From Variovorax guangxiensis (GTDB lineage: Bacteria > Pseudomonadota > Gammaproteobacteria > Burkholderiales > Burkholderiaceae_C): DNA of 64,000 nt. The DNA lies in assembly GCF_003952165.1 (NCBI RefSeq), contig NZ_RXFT01000001.1:124001-188000 (forward strand), given 5' to 3'. Below, one piece after another: positions 35,978 to 44,262 of this stretch (positions are counted from its first letter, which is position 1; each line of letters opens with the position of its first letter). The notes below the pieces were generated by a model. It made no database searches, was not told the DNA's origin, and was given only the letters and a program-made list of their open reading frames with translations. A program made the position numbers and the translations under genes.

Positions 35978-37408
35978 TCAGTAGACGGAACGCATCGCGT
36001 CCCACGAGATGCCGGCGCCTGGCTTGCCGGTGGCGAAGCCGGGCGCGGCGTTGAGCGAGGACAGGTCGAGTTGCCCTTCGCGGATGGCGAGGCGCACTGC
36101 GCCGTCGCTGGTTTCGTAAAGCCCCGGGTGGGCGCGCAGCAAAGCCTGCTGCTCGGCCTCGGGCGCCGCCGAGAGGCCGTTGACGTAATGGTGCCCGTTG
36201 CGCTCGACGTGCGAGAGGCCGAGCCAGGAGACGAGTGCCAGGTCTTGCTGCACGCCGATGCCGGCCTGCATGGTCAGGTCTTCGCCGGAGAGAAAGTAGC
36301 GTGGCTTCTCCAGCTCGGCATTCCACTGCGCGCAGCGCGCGGCGTTGATCACTGACTTGTAGAAGCTCTTGCAGCTCTTGCTCGACACGCCGGTGTAGCC
36401 CAGGGCACGGGCCTGCACGAAGGCGTCGAGCGTGGCGTCCGATTCGTCGATGAGCAGCGGAATGCGCTTGCCCAGCGCCGACACGTCGCGCTGCAGCGCC
36501 GCGTCGCGGCGGATCGGCTGTTCGACGAAGACCGTCTTCTGCGCGAGCTTCCACAGCGTGGGCGTGGAGAGCATGCGGTCGAGAAAAGTGGCGAAGTCGT
36601 CGGCGTCCGCGTACTGCTCGTTGCCGTCGAGTGTGACGAGCTGGGCCTGGCCGTCGATCACGCGGGCGATGCGCTGGAGCCGGTCGATGTCCTGCGCGAT
36701 GTTGCCGCACAGCTTCAGCTTGAAATGGGTGTGGCCGTAGCGCTGCACGGCGGCCTGCAGCGTCGTGGGCAGGCCGTCGGTGGGTGCATCGGGCGAGACG
36801 TCGTACTCGTCGATGGCGTCCGCCAGCCCGACTGTGTGGCGGGCGGCGATGTTGCTACGCGGCGACTGCTTCGCGAGGAAGGCCGGCATGTCGAAGCCCG
36901 CGAGATCATCGACAAGGCCGCTGCCGGCAATGTCGATGCCGCAGAGGTTGCCGCTCATCGCCGCCGCGAAGCTGGCGCCGCTGTGCAGGCACAGCGCATC
37001 GAGCAGGGCGCGGTCGATCAGCGCAGGGCCGTAGCTGGCCACCAGCGGCTGCAGGCCCTTGGCCCTGGCGCGCGATTGCAGCGCGGCGTAGTTGGAGGCG
37101 AAATGCGTCCAGGCGGTCTGCGCATCGGGCTCGGCGGTGTAGGCCTCGCGGGCGTCGCGCAGCGCGAAGCGCAGCTGCTCGAAGTTCTGTTCGTTGTTCA
37201 GGGCCGGGTTCTTGTCGAACCACTTCGGAATCATCATCTCCGCCGCACAGCCCTCGGCCGTGCGGCCGTCGGCAAAGCGGATGCGCGCCTTCACGTAGAT
37301 CTGCGGGCAGGCCGTGACGGTGGCGGCGCCGAAGCGGAAAGGCAGCCGCAGCGCCACGTTGCGCTCGGCGAAGCGGATCTCCTCGACGTGAAAGCGGATC
37401 GCGTCCAT
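35978..37408 (-). CDS. Enolase-superfamily (mandelate-racemase-like) enzyme
   Basis: A 476-aa enzyme, longer than the usual 370-400 aa of the mandelate racemase/muconate-lactonising group. A capping domain (about 1-150) precedes the barrel. Catalytic candidates: KxK in HTHFKLKLCGN, metal ligands D in TLDGNEQY, E in VFVEQPI, D/E in LLIDESDAT, and the far-side K of SSKSCKSFYK. The pattern suits proton abstraction next to a carboxylate, that is, dehydration, racemisation or cycloisomerisation of an acid. It is the first metabolic gene after the transporter genes (16 bp from the ATPase). The substrate is unknown. Confidence 0.84.
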   Translation of the reverse strand: MDAIRFHVEEIRFAERNVALRLPFRFGAATVTACPQIYVKARIRFADGRTAEGCAAEMMIPKWFDKNPALNNEQNFEQLRFALRDAREAYTAEPDAQTAWTHFASNYAALQSRARAKGLQPLVASYGPALIDRALLDALCLHSGASFAAAMSGNLCGIDIAGSGLVDDLAGFDMPAFLAKQSPRSNIAARHTVGLADAIDEYDVSPDAPTDGLPTTLQAAVQRYGHTHFKLKLCGNIAQDIDRLQRIARVIDGQAQLVTLDGNEQYADADDFATFLDRMLSTPTLWKLAQKTVFVEQPIRRDAALQRDVSALGKRIPLLIDESDATLDAFVQARALGYTGVSSKSCKSFYKSVINAARCAQWNAELEKPRYFLSGEDLTMQAGIGVQQDLALVSWLGLSHVERNGHHYVNGLSAAPEAEQQALLRAHPGLYETSDGAVRLAIREGQLDLSSLNAAPGFATGKPGAGISWDAMRSVY

Positions 37409-37424
37409 GGCCGGCTCTCGCTCT

Positions 37425-38204
37425 TCAGTGGTCCAGGATGCCCTGCGAGTAGAAATGCGCGCGCACCAGCTTGGTGTAGGCGCCGAACTCGGGCGAGGAC
37501 ATGACGTCCAGCGTGCGCGGGCGCGGCAGGTCGATGTCGTACACGGCGGCGATGGAGCCGGGGCGCTCGCTCATCACCATCACGCGGTCCGACAGGAAGA
37601 TGGCCTCGGGAATGCTGTGGGTGATGAGCATCACCGTCTTCTTCGACGTCATCCAGATGCGCTGCAGCTCCAGGTTCATCTTCTCGCGCGTCATCGCGTC
37701 GAGCGCGCCGAAGGGCTCGTCCATCAGCAGCACAGAGGGGTCGTGCAGCAGGGCGCGGCAGATCGATGCGCGCTGCTGCATGCCGCCCGAGAGCTGCCAC
37801 GGGTACTTGCCCTCGAAGCCCTTGAGGCCGGCCATCTCCATCAGCTCGCGGGCGCGTGCCCTGGCAGCGTCCATGGGCATGTGGCGCATCTCGGCCTGCA
37901 GCAGGATGTTGTCTTCCACGCTGCGCCAGGGCAGCAGCACCGCGCTCTGGAACACGATGCCCACGTCCTTCTGCGCGCCCTTGATCGGCTTGCCGGCCAG
38001 CGTGAGGCTGCCACCGCTGATGGGCAACAGGCCCGCCACCATCTTCAGCAGCGTGCTCTTGCCGCAGCCCGACGGACCGACGACGGAGACGAACTCGCCT
38101 TCCTTGATGGCGAAGTCGAGCGGCTTGAGCGACTCGACGGGGCCGTCCTTGCTTGGGTAGATCTTCGAGACGCCGCGCGCTTCGATCAGGTTGACTTGGG
38201 ACAT
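37425..38204 (-). CDS. SsuB/TauB-type ABC transporter ATP-binding protein
   Basis: A 259-aa importer ATPase. Walker A GPSGCGKSTLLKMVAGLL, Q-loop FQSAVLLPWRSV, signature LSGGMQQRASICRALL, Walker B VLLMDEPFGALD and the switch His in LITHSIPEA are all intact. FQ-x-LLPWRSVEDN is typical of nitrate/sulfonate/taurine/HMP importers. It works with the permease and binding protein just upstream in the same operon. Confidence 0.92.
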   Translation of the reverse strand: MSQVNLIEARGVSKIYPSKDGPVESLKPLDFAIKEGEFVSVVGPSGCGKSTLLKMVAGLLPISGGSLTLAGKPIKGAQKDVGIVFQSAVLLPWRSVEDNILLQAEMRHMPMDAARARARELMEMAGLKGFEGKYPWQLSGGMQQRASICRALLHDPSVLLMDEPFGALDAMTREKMNLELQRIWMTSKKTVMLITHSIPEAIFLSDRVMVMSERPGSIAAVYDIDLPRPRTLDVMSSPEFGAYTKLVRAHFYSQGILDH

Positions 38205-38262
38205 GGAATGCGTGAGAGGTGACTACTGCGGAAGGCGCGCGGGGTTCAGGACCGAAGGAAGG

Positions 38263-39264
38263 TCAGGGGAGGAAATCCAGAGTGACGTAGTCCTCGGGCT
38301 TGCCGCGCGTGGAGGCATCCATGCCGCCGTACTGCACCAGCAGGTCGAGCGAGTCGTTCACGTTCTTCATCTGCACGCGGAAGGGGCGCTGGTTGGCTGT
38401 TTCCTTCGTGTGGTAGAGCGCCACGCTCTGCTTCATGCCCACGATGAGCGTGTCGCGCACGCCGGCCTTGGGGTTGGCCTTGAGCATCGCGTCGACCGCG
38501 GCCTCGGGGCTCTTCTCGGCGGCTTCGGCGGCCTTGGTGGAGGCGCGCATGAAGCGCTTCACCAGGTCGGGGTTCTCGGTCAGCAGGTTCTTGTTGGCGA
38601 TGATCCCGGAGCTGATCTGGTTCACGCCCGAGTCGGCAAAGCGGATCGGCGTCACCGGCTTGCCGGTGGCGTCCTGCAGCTTGATGGCCTGGTCCATCAC
38701 GTAGCCCAGCAGCAGGTCGGCCTGGCCGTTGGTCACGGCATTGAGCTTGGTCTGCGCGTCGCCCGAGACGGTCTTGATCTGGTCGGGCTTGATGTCGTTG
38801 ACCTTCAGGAAGAGCGGCCACATCTGCGACATCGAGTCGCCAGGCGTCACCGCCACGGTCTTGCCGATGATGTCCTTCGGCGTCTTGATGTTCTTCTCGC
38901 TGAAGCCCATCACCGACATCGGGCTCACCTGGAACAGCACGCCCGTCGACTTCAGCGGCGCGCCCTTGGCGGCGGCCTTGATCATGGTCGTCACGTCGAT
39001 GTAGCCGAAGGTCGCCGACTTGGCGGCCACCGCCTGCGCGGTGACGGCGGAGCCGCGGCCTTCCTGGATGTCGAGGTCGATGCCCTCCTCTGCGTAGAAG
39101 CCCTTTTCCTTGCCGAGGAAGAAGGGCGCGTGCTCGCTGTACAGGTACCAGTTGAGCATCAGCGTGACCTTGTCCTTGGGCTTGTCGCCCTGCGCATGGG
39201 CAGGTGCGATGGCGAAGGTGGCGAGCGCGGCCGCGGCGAGCAGCGTGGGAAGCAGTTTCTTCAT
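38263..39264 (-). CDS. NMT1/THI5-like ABC transporter substrate-binding protein
   Basis: A 333-aa periplasmic protein with a clear Sec signal (cut near AHA-QG). The mature start VTLMLNWYLYSEHAPFFLGKEKGFYAEEGIDLDI is the SsuA/THI5-type binding-protein signature; family ligands include sulfonates, pyrimidine precursors and riboflavin. The start at 39264 fits the signal peptide. Ligand-contacting residues cannot be assigned by eye. It lies between the permease and ATPase genes. Confidence 0.9.
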   Translation of the reverse strand: MKKLLPTLLAAAALATFAIAPAHAQGDKPKDKVTLMLNWYLYSEHAPFFLGKEKGFYAEEGIDLDIQEGRGSAVTAQAVAAKSATFGYIDVTTMIKAAAKGAPLKSTGVLFQVSPMSVMGFSEKNIKTPKDIIGKTVAVTPGDSMSQMWPLFLKVNDIKPDQIKTVSGDAQTKLNAVTNGQADLLLGYVMDQAIKLQDATGKPVTPIRFADSGVNQISSGIIANKNLLTENPDLVKRFMRASTKAAEAAEKSPEAAVDAMLKANPKAGVRDTLIVGMKQSVALYHTKETANQRPFRVQMKNVNDSLDLLVQYGGMDASTRGKPEDYVTLDFLP

Positions 39265-39311
39265 GGTCTTGTCTCCGGGAGTTGTTGGCTTTGCGAAGGA
39301 ACTCGTTGAAC

Positions 39312-40085
39312 TCAGTGCACGTGGCGCTGCGAGGCGTGCCAGGGAATCATCACGCGCTCGACCAGATCGACCGCGACGAAAAGAATGACGCCGATGCTCG
39401 AAAGCACCACCAGCGCCGCGAACATCAGCGGCAGGTCGAAGTTGCCGTTGGCGACCTGCAGCACGTAGCCGATGCCCGAGTTGGAGCCGACGAACTCGCC
39501 GACCACGGCACCCACCACCGCCAGCGTGACCGACACCTTCAGGCCGCTGAAGATCTGCGGCAAGGCCTGCGGCAGGCTGATCTTGAAGAAGGTCTGCAGG
39601 CGGCTCGCGCCCATGGAGCGCGAGAGGTCGAGCATGTCGGGCTCGACCGACTTGAAACCCATCACCGTGGACACCACTACCGGGAAGAAGCCCAGCAGGA
39701 AGGCGCTGATGACCTTCGGGAAGATGCCGAAGCCGAACCACACCACGAAGAGGGGCGCGATCGCCACCTTGGGAATGCTCTGCGAGAACACCAGCAGCGG
39801 ATACACGTACGACTCGATGACGCGCGAGTAGGCGATGACCATCGCGATCGGAATGCCGATGAGGATCGTCAGCCCGAAGCCGCCGAGCGTGGCGAGCGTG
39901 GTCTTCCAGCTCTCGGCGAGCAGGCGCGGCCATTCGGCGACGAGCTGCTTCACCACCTCCCACGGCGGGGGAATGAGGTAGGCCGGAATCCTGAACAGGC
40001 GGATCGCCAGGTCCCACAGCACCAGCAGCAACAGGATCAGGAGGAAAGGGCGCAGGGCCGGGGAGAGCAGGAGCTTGCGGAACAT
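39312..40085 (-). CDS. ABC transporter permease (SsuC/TauC-like)
   Basis: A 257-aa inner-membrane permease with six hydrophobic segments (first LLLILLLLVLWDLAIRLF-like). The EAA loop that contacts the ATPase is DLSRSMGASRLQTFFKISLPQALPQIFSGLKVSV, with the conserved Gly in SMGAS. Length and profile fit the single-permease (homodimer) importers of the sulfonate/nitrate/thiamine-precursor group. It is 47 bp upstream of the binding protein. Confidence 0.92.
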   Translation of the reverse strand: MFRKLLLSPALRPFLLILLLLVLWDLAIRLFRIPAYLIPPPWEVVKQLVAEWPRLLAESWKTTLATLGGFGLTILIGIPIAMVIAYSRVIESYVYPLLVFSQSIPKVAIAPLFVVWFGFGIFPKVISAFLLGFFPVVVSTVMGFKSVEPDMLDLSRSMGASRLQTFFKISLPQALPQIFSGLKVSVTLAVVGAVVGEFVGSNSGIGYVLQVANGNFDLPLMFAALVVLSSIGVILFVAVDLVERVMIPWHASQRHVH

Positions 40086-40134
40086 GGCGGGAGCCGGGGC
40101 TTTCGGGAGAGCGAGGGGAGCGTGCTTGCGTTGC

Positions 40135-41130
40135 TTACTGTTGGACCGAGAGACCGGCCGCCTTCACGAGTTGGGCGTTGCTCGCGATCTCTTCCTTGAT
40201 GTAGGCGTCGAACTGCTCGGGCTTGAGCGTCCAGGCGTCGGCGCCCAGCTTGGCGAAGCGCTCCTTCACCTCGGGCGTGGCCAGTGCCTTCGCCACCTCG
40301 GCGTTCAGGCGCTCGACGATGTCGCGCGGCGTCTTGGCCGGCGCCATCATTCCGATCCAGAAGTTGAACTCCGAGCCAGGCACGCCGGCTTCGCTGGTGG
40401 TGGGCACGTCGGGCAGGGCGGCCGCGCGCTTGGGCGAACCCACGGCCAGTGCCAGCAACTGGCCTTCCTTGATCTGGCCGATGACCGGTGCGATCGGCGA
40501 GAAGTAATAGTCGACGCGGCCCGAGAGCACCTCGGTCACGGCCTCGCCCGATCCCTTGAAGGGGATGTTGGTCGCGTCGATCTTCGCGGCCAGCTTGAAC
40601 TTCTCTGCGTTCAGGTGCGTGGCGCTGCCCTGGCCGGCGGAGGCGAAGTTCATGCTGCCGGGCTTGGCGCGCGCGGCGGCCAGCAGCTGCGGCAGCGTCT
40701 TGATGTTCTTGCCCGGCGAGATCACGAGTGCGTTGGGCAGCGACGAGATCGGCGTGACGCCCGCGAAGTCGTGCACCGTGTCGAAGGGCAGCTTGGCGAA
40801 GGTGGAGGGGCTCACCGTGTGCGACGACGAATGGATCATCACCGTGTAGCCGTCGGGCGCAGCCGTGGCCACCGCCTGCTGGCCGATGGTGCCGCTCGCG
40901 CCGCCGCGGTTGTCGATCACCAGCGTCTGGCCCATGCTGGCGCTCATCTTGTCGGTGATCGCGCGGGCAATGATGTCGGTGGTGCTGCCGGCCGCGAACG
41001 GCACGATCACGCGGATCGGCTTGTTCGGATAACCGTTCTGCGCCGCCGCCAGCCCCGGCAGCAGCGCCGCGATGCAGGTCAGCGAGGCAAGGACGGTGGT
41101 GCGTACGGCACTGCTGGCAATGAACTTCAT
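40135..41130 (-). CDS. Bug (TctC)-family substrate-binding protein, orphan
   Basis: A 331-aa periplasmic protein of the Bordetella-uptake-gene family. The signal peptide is cut near AAA-QN. The diagnostic YPNKPIRVIVPFAAGSTTDIIAR and DNRGGASGTIG are present, as is the second beta-strand block MNFASAGQGSATHLNAE. Bug proteins bind carboxylates for tripartite TctAB transporters, but no tctA/tctB lies here. It heads the operon in front of an SsuABC-like importer, so it may serve as a sensor or share the ligand. The start at 41130 follows a short ribosome site. Confidence 0.9.
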   Translation of the reverse strand: MKFIASSAVRTTVLASLTCIAALLPGLAAAQNGYPNKPIRVIVPFAAGSTTDIIARAITDKMSASMGQTLVIDNRGGASGTIGQQAVATAAPDGYTVMIHSSSHTVSPSTFAKLPFDTVHDFAGVTPISSLPNALVISPGKNIKTLPQLLAAARAKPGSMNFASAGQGSATHLNAEKFKLAAKIDATNIPFKGSGEAVTEVLSGRVDYYFSPIAPVIGQIKEGQLLALAVGSPKRAAALPDVPTTSEAGVPGSEFNFWIGMMAPAKTPRDIVERLNAEVAKALATPEVKERFAKLGADAWTLKPEQFDAYIKEEIASNAQLVKAAGLSVQQ

Positions 41131-41170
41131 GGATGTCTCCGCGCGGTCGGGCCGCATTCTTGAAATCAAT

Positions 41171-41192
41171 CAATTCACCATCGAGTGAATTG
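41171..41192. promoter_or_regulatory. 22-bp inverted repeat upstream of the Bug-SsuABC operon
   Basis: CAATTCAC-N6-GTGAATTG: perfect 8-bp arms with spacer CATCGA, located 41 bp upstream of the first gene's start. The length and position suit a TetR-type repressor, and a TetR-family gene is immediately upstream on the same strand. The repeat is certain; the regulator assignment is inference. Confidence 0.65.
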
Positions 41193-41408
41193 CTGATTGT
41201 AGGAACGGCCGCGCGGGAGCGTCAACGGGCGCTCCCTAGTGAATACCCGCAGGAGGAGGTTCGGTGGTTTTCGGATGCGATCGCGTCGTGCGCGGCTGTT
41301 GGAGCCGGCGCGGCGCAAGGCCGGAAACATCGTGGAAGCTGCTGGAGTTGCCCCCTCGGATGGGGTTGGCGAAGCGACGCGAAGTGCCGCGCAGCCCGGC
41401 GGCGAACC

Positions 41409-42077
41409 CTATTTCAAGACGTAGCCGAGAACCAGGTCGGTCATGTGCGAAAGGCGTTGCGCCATCGCCTTGGGCGCACGCAGGTCGCGACCGAAGATGG
41501 CCGATAGCGTGTGGTTGTTCGAGAGGTAGAAGTAGCAGAGCGACGCGATGGAGATGTAGAGCTGCACCGGGTCCACGCCCGCGCGGAACAGGTCGCCGCG
41601 GCGGCCGCGCTCCAGCACGGTGTCGAGCAGCTGCACCAGCGGCGAGTTCATCTCCTGGATGCGTTCCGAGCGCTTCAGGTGCGCCGCGCAATGCAGGTTC
41701 TCGCTGTTGAGCAGCGTGATGAACTCCGGGTGCTCGAGATAGTAGTTCCAGGTGAACGACACCAGCTGGCGGATCGCCTCCACGGGGTCGATCTCTTCGA
41801 GGTGCAGGCGCTGCTCCGCCTCGCGGATGTCCGCGTAGACGCGCTCCAGCACGGCAAGGAAGAGGTCGTCCTTGCTGCCGAAGTAGTAGTAGATGAGGCG
41901 CTTGTTGAGGCCCGCGCGCTCGGCGATGCTGTCCATGCGCGCGCCCGCGAGGCCGCGCGCGGAGAACTCGTCGCGGGCCGAGGCGAGGATGGCCAGCTGC
42001 GACCTGTCCGCGTCGCGCGAGCGGGGTTCCATGGCCTCGATGGCGATGTCGGGCGTGGGGTCCTTGGAGGCCTTCAT
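41409..42077 (-). CDS. TetR-family transcriptional regulator
   Basis: A 222-aa repressor. The N-terminal helix-turn-helix is at about residues 28-72 (ILASARDEFSARGLAGARMDSIAERAGLNKRLIYYYFGSKDDLFLAVL). The rest is an all-helical ligand domain of the type found beside catabolic operons (RutR/AcrR-like, C-terminal 'YLEHPEF..LL' segment). It lies between the divergent ThDP enzyme gene and, on the same strand, the eight-gene operon, and is the natural regulator of either. Confidence 0.9.
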   Translation of the reverse strand: MKASKDPTPDIAIEAMEPRSRDADRSQLAILASARDEFSARGLAGARMDSIAERAGLNKRLIYYYFGSKDDLFLAVLERVYADIREAEQRLHLEEIDPVEAIRQLVSFTWNYYLEHPEFITLLNSENLHCAAHLKRSERIQEMNSPLVQLLDTVLERGRRGDLFRAGVDPVQLYISIASLCYFYLSNNHTLSAIFGRDLRAPKAMAQRLSHMTDLVLGYVLK

Positions 42078-42172
42078 GGCGCGAATTTAACCAATTGGGG
42101 AATTAACGCAAGGCGTCTGGAGCGGGCGCACATAATTGCCGGAGACATTTGCAGCTGAGGTTCCTACTTCCC

Positions 42173-43900
42173 ATGAGTACATCACAACCCGCAGGCCACC
42201 TGATCGTGGAGTGCCTGGTAGAGCAAGGCATGGAGATCGCATTCGGCGTGCCGGGCGAGAGCTTCCTGGCGGTGCTCGATGGCTTCCACACCTACCGCGA
42301 CCGCGCGCGCTTCATCGTCAACCGGCAGGAGGGCGGCGCCGCCTTCATGGCCGAGGCGCACGGCAAGCTCACCGGCCGGCCGGGCGTGTGCTTCGTCACC
42401 CGCGGGCCGGGCGCGACCAATGCGTCGATCGGCGTGCACAACGCCTTCCAGGACTCGACGCCGATGGTGCTGTTCGTGGGCGACGTCGGCAGCGACTTCC
42501 GCGACCGCGAGGCCTTCCAGGAGGTCGACTACGCGAGCTTCTTCGGGCCGAGCACCAAGGGTTTCGCCAAGCGGGTCGAGCGCATCGACGACGCGAATCG
42601 CATCCCCGAATACATCGCGCGTGCCTTCGCCACCGCCATGAACGGGCGGCCGGGGCCGGTGGTGCTGGTGCTGCCGGAAGACATGCTGCGCAGCGAGACC
42701 ACCGCGCGTCCGCTGGCGCGGGTGGAGGCGGTGGAGCCATGGAGCGACCCGGGCGCGCTGCGCACCCTGCGCGAGTTGCTGCTGAAGTCGCAGCGTCCGC
42801 TGGTGATTGCTGGCGGCGGCGGCTGGACGACGCAGGCCGCGCAGGCGCTGCAGCGCTTCGCCGAGAACTGGCGCCTGCCGGTGGCGAATGCCTTCCGCTT
42901 CCAGGACACCTTCGACAACCACCATCCGCAGTACGCGGGCGACGTCGGCATCGCCATCAACCCGAAGCTGGCGCAGCGCGTGAAGGATGCCGACCTGATC
43001 CTCGCCATCGGCCCGCGCCTGGGCGAGATGACCACCAGCGGCTACACGCTGCTCGAGGCCCCCAAGGCGAAGCAGACGCTGGTGCATATCCACGCGAGCG
43101 CCGAGGAGCTCAATCGCGTCTACCAGGCCGACTTGGCGATCAACGCCGGCATGAGCGCGGCCGCGCGCAGCCTGGAAGTGCTGAGCGCGCCGCCGACGCT
43201 GCCCTGGGAAGAATGGACGCTGCAGGCCCATGCCGACTACGAAGCCAACCTCGTGCCGCAGGCGCTGGCCGGCATGCCTGCCGAAATGCCGCGCGGCCCG
43301 GTCGACATGGCGCAGGTCGTCGCGCTGCTGCAGAAGCACCTGCCCGCGGATGCGGCCATCACCAACGGCGCGGGCAACTTCGCGAGTTGGGTGCATCGCT
43401 ACTTCCGCTACAGCGGTCTCGCCAAGGGCGCGAAGACGCAGCTGGCGCCGACCAGCGGGGCGATGGGCTACGGCGTGCCGGCGGGCATCGCCGCCAACCT
43501 GGCGACGGGGCGCGTGGCCTTCACCATCGCGGGGGATGGCGATTTCCTGATGACCGGGCAGGAGCTGGCGACGGCTTCGCAGCACGGAGGCAAGAGCATC
43601 ATCGTGCTGCTCAACAACGGCATGTTCGGCACGATCCGCATGCACCAGGAGCGCGAGTACCCCGAACGCACCAGCGGCACCGCGCTGCGCAACCCCGACT
43701 TCTGCGGACTTGCGCGCGCCTACGGCTACGCGGCCGAGCGGGTGACGGAAACGGCGCAGTTCGAGGCGGCCCTGCTGCGCGCGCTGGAGGCCAACACCGG
43801 CACGCTGATCGAGATTCCGCTCGACCCCGAGGTCATCACCACGCGCGGCACGCTGTCGTCGATCACGCGTTCGGCGAAGCAGCAGCAGGCACAGGGCTGA
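42173..43900 (+). CDS. Thiamine-diphosphate-dependent enzyme, acetolactate-synthase-like
   Basis: A 575-aa ThDP enzyme with the three-domain architecture: PYR domain (about 5-175) with the catalytic Glu53 in NRQEGGAAFMAEAHGKLTG; central domain (about 195-330); and PP domain (about 385-540) with GDGDFLMTGQELATA and, 25-30 residues on, NN of LLNNGMFGT, the Mg-ThDP motif. Candidates are acetolactate synthase, oxalyl-CoA- or sulfoacetaldehyde-type decarboxylases, or benzoylformate decarboxylase; the absence of a small ilvH subunit nearby argues against true biosynthetic AHAS. It is divergent from the TetR gene; its 3' end overlaps the next gene. Confidence 0.87.
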   Translation: MSTSQPAGHLIVECLVEQGMEIAFGVPGESFLAVLDGFHTYRDRARFIVNRQEGGAAFMAEAHGKLTGRPGVCFVTRGPGATNASIGVHNAFQDSTPMVLFVGDVGSDFRDREAFQEVDYASFFGPSTKGFAKRVERIDDANRIPEYIARAFATAMNGRPGPVVLVLPEDMLRSETTARPLARVEAVEPWSDPGALRTLRELLLKSQRPLVIAGGGGWTTQAAQALQRFAENWRLPVANAFRFQDTFDNHHPQYAGDVGIAINPKLAQRVKDADLILAIGPRLGEMTTSGYTLLEAPKAKQTLVHIHASAEELNRVYQADLAINAGMSAAARSLEVLSAPPTLPWEEWTLQAHADYEANLVPQALAGMPAEMPRGPVDMAQVVALLQKHLPADAAITNGAGNFASWVHRYFRYSGLAKGAKTQLAPTSGAMGYGVPAGIAANLATGRVAFTIAGDGDFLMTGQELATASQHGGKSIIVLLNNGMFGTIRMHQEREYPERTSGTALRNPDFCGLARAYGYAAERVTETAQFEAALLRALEANTGTLIEIPLDPEVITTRGTLSSITRSAKQQQAQG

Positions 43901-44159
43901 GCGCGGCGCGATGGCGGGCCACCTCCTCGCGCAGGAACGGCGAGCGCAGCTCGAAGACGTCGAACAGGCCGAGTGCGTCGAGGGTGGGGATCAGCGAGGC
44001 GAAATCCTGTTCGGCGGCCTGCCTGTCGGAGGCGGATGTGCCGGCGTCTTCGAGGATGCGCGCGTTGGCGAGGAAGGCGGCGACCGATCCCTTGCGCAAC
44101 GTGCGGCCGTTGATGGTGGTGAAGTCTTCGCCATCGGGGAGTATGTCCTGGGCTTTCAT
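43863..44159 (-). CDS. Small protein of unknown function, 98 aa
   Basis: Acidic-amphipathic protein beginning MKAQDILPDGEDFTTINGRTLRKGSVAAFLANARILEDA; the middle has DRQAAEQDFASLIPTLDALGLFDVFELRSPFLREEVARHRA. The coding character is good and codon use matches the neighbours, yet no family was recognised. Its last 38 bp overlap the end of the convergent ThDP enzyme gene. The start at 44159 (ATG) is the first in frame. Function unknown. Confidence 0.65.
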   Translation of the reverse strand: MKAQDILPDGEDFTTINGRTLRKGSVAAFLANARILEDAGTSASDRQAAEQDFASLIPTLDALGLFDVFELRSPFLREEVARHRAALSPVPAAASPNA

Positions 44160-44262
44160 GGAGGCTGTTCCTTGGTTGGAGTCGAGAGGGTTTCGATGCT
44201 AGGCAGCGCCGCCTCTTCGGGCTTGCGGGGCGGGGCCAATCGATACCTCCCGCGGGCCACCC

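Noticed and set aside
41239..41424. 61-codon plus ORF in the gap between the TetR gene and the Bug operon
   Set aside because: No ribosome site, Arg-rich shadow composition, and its 3' end runs into the TetR gene in antisense.
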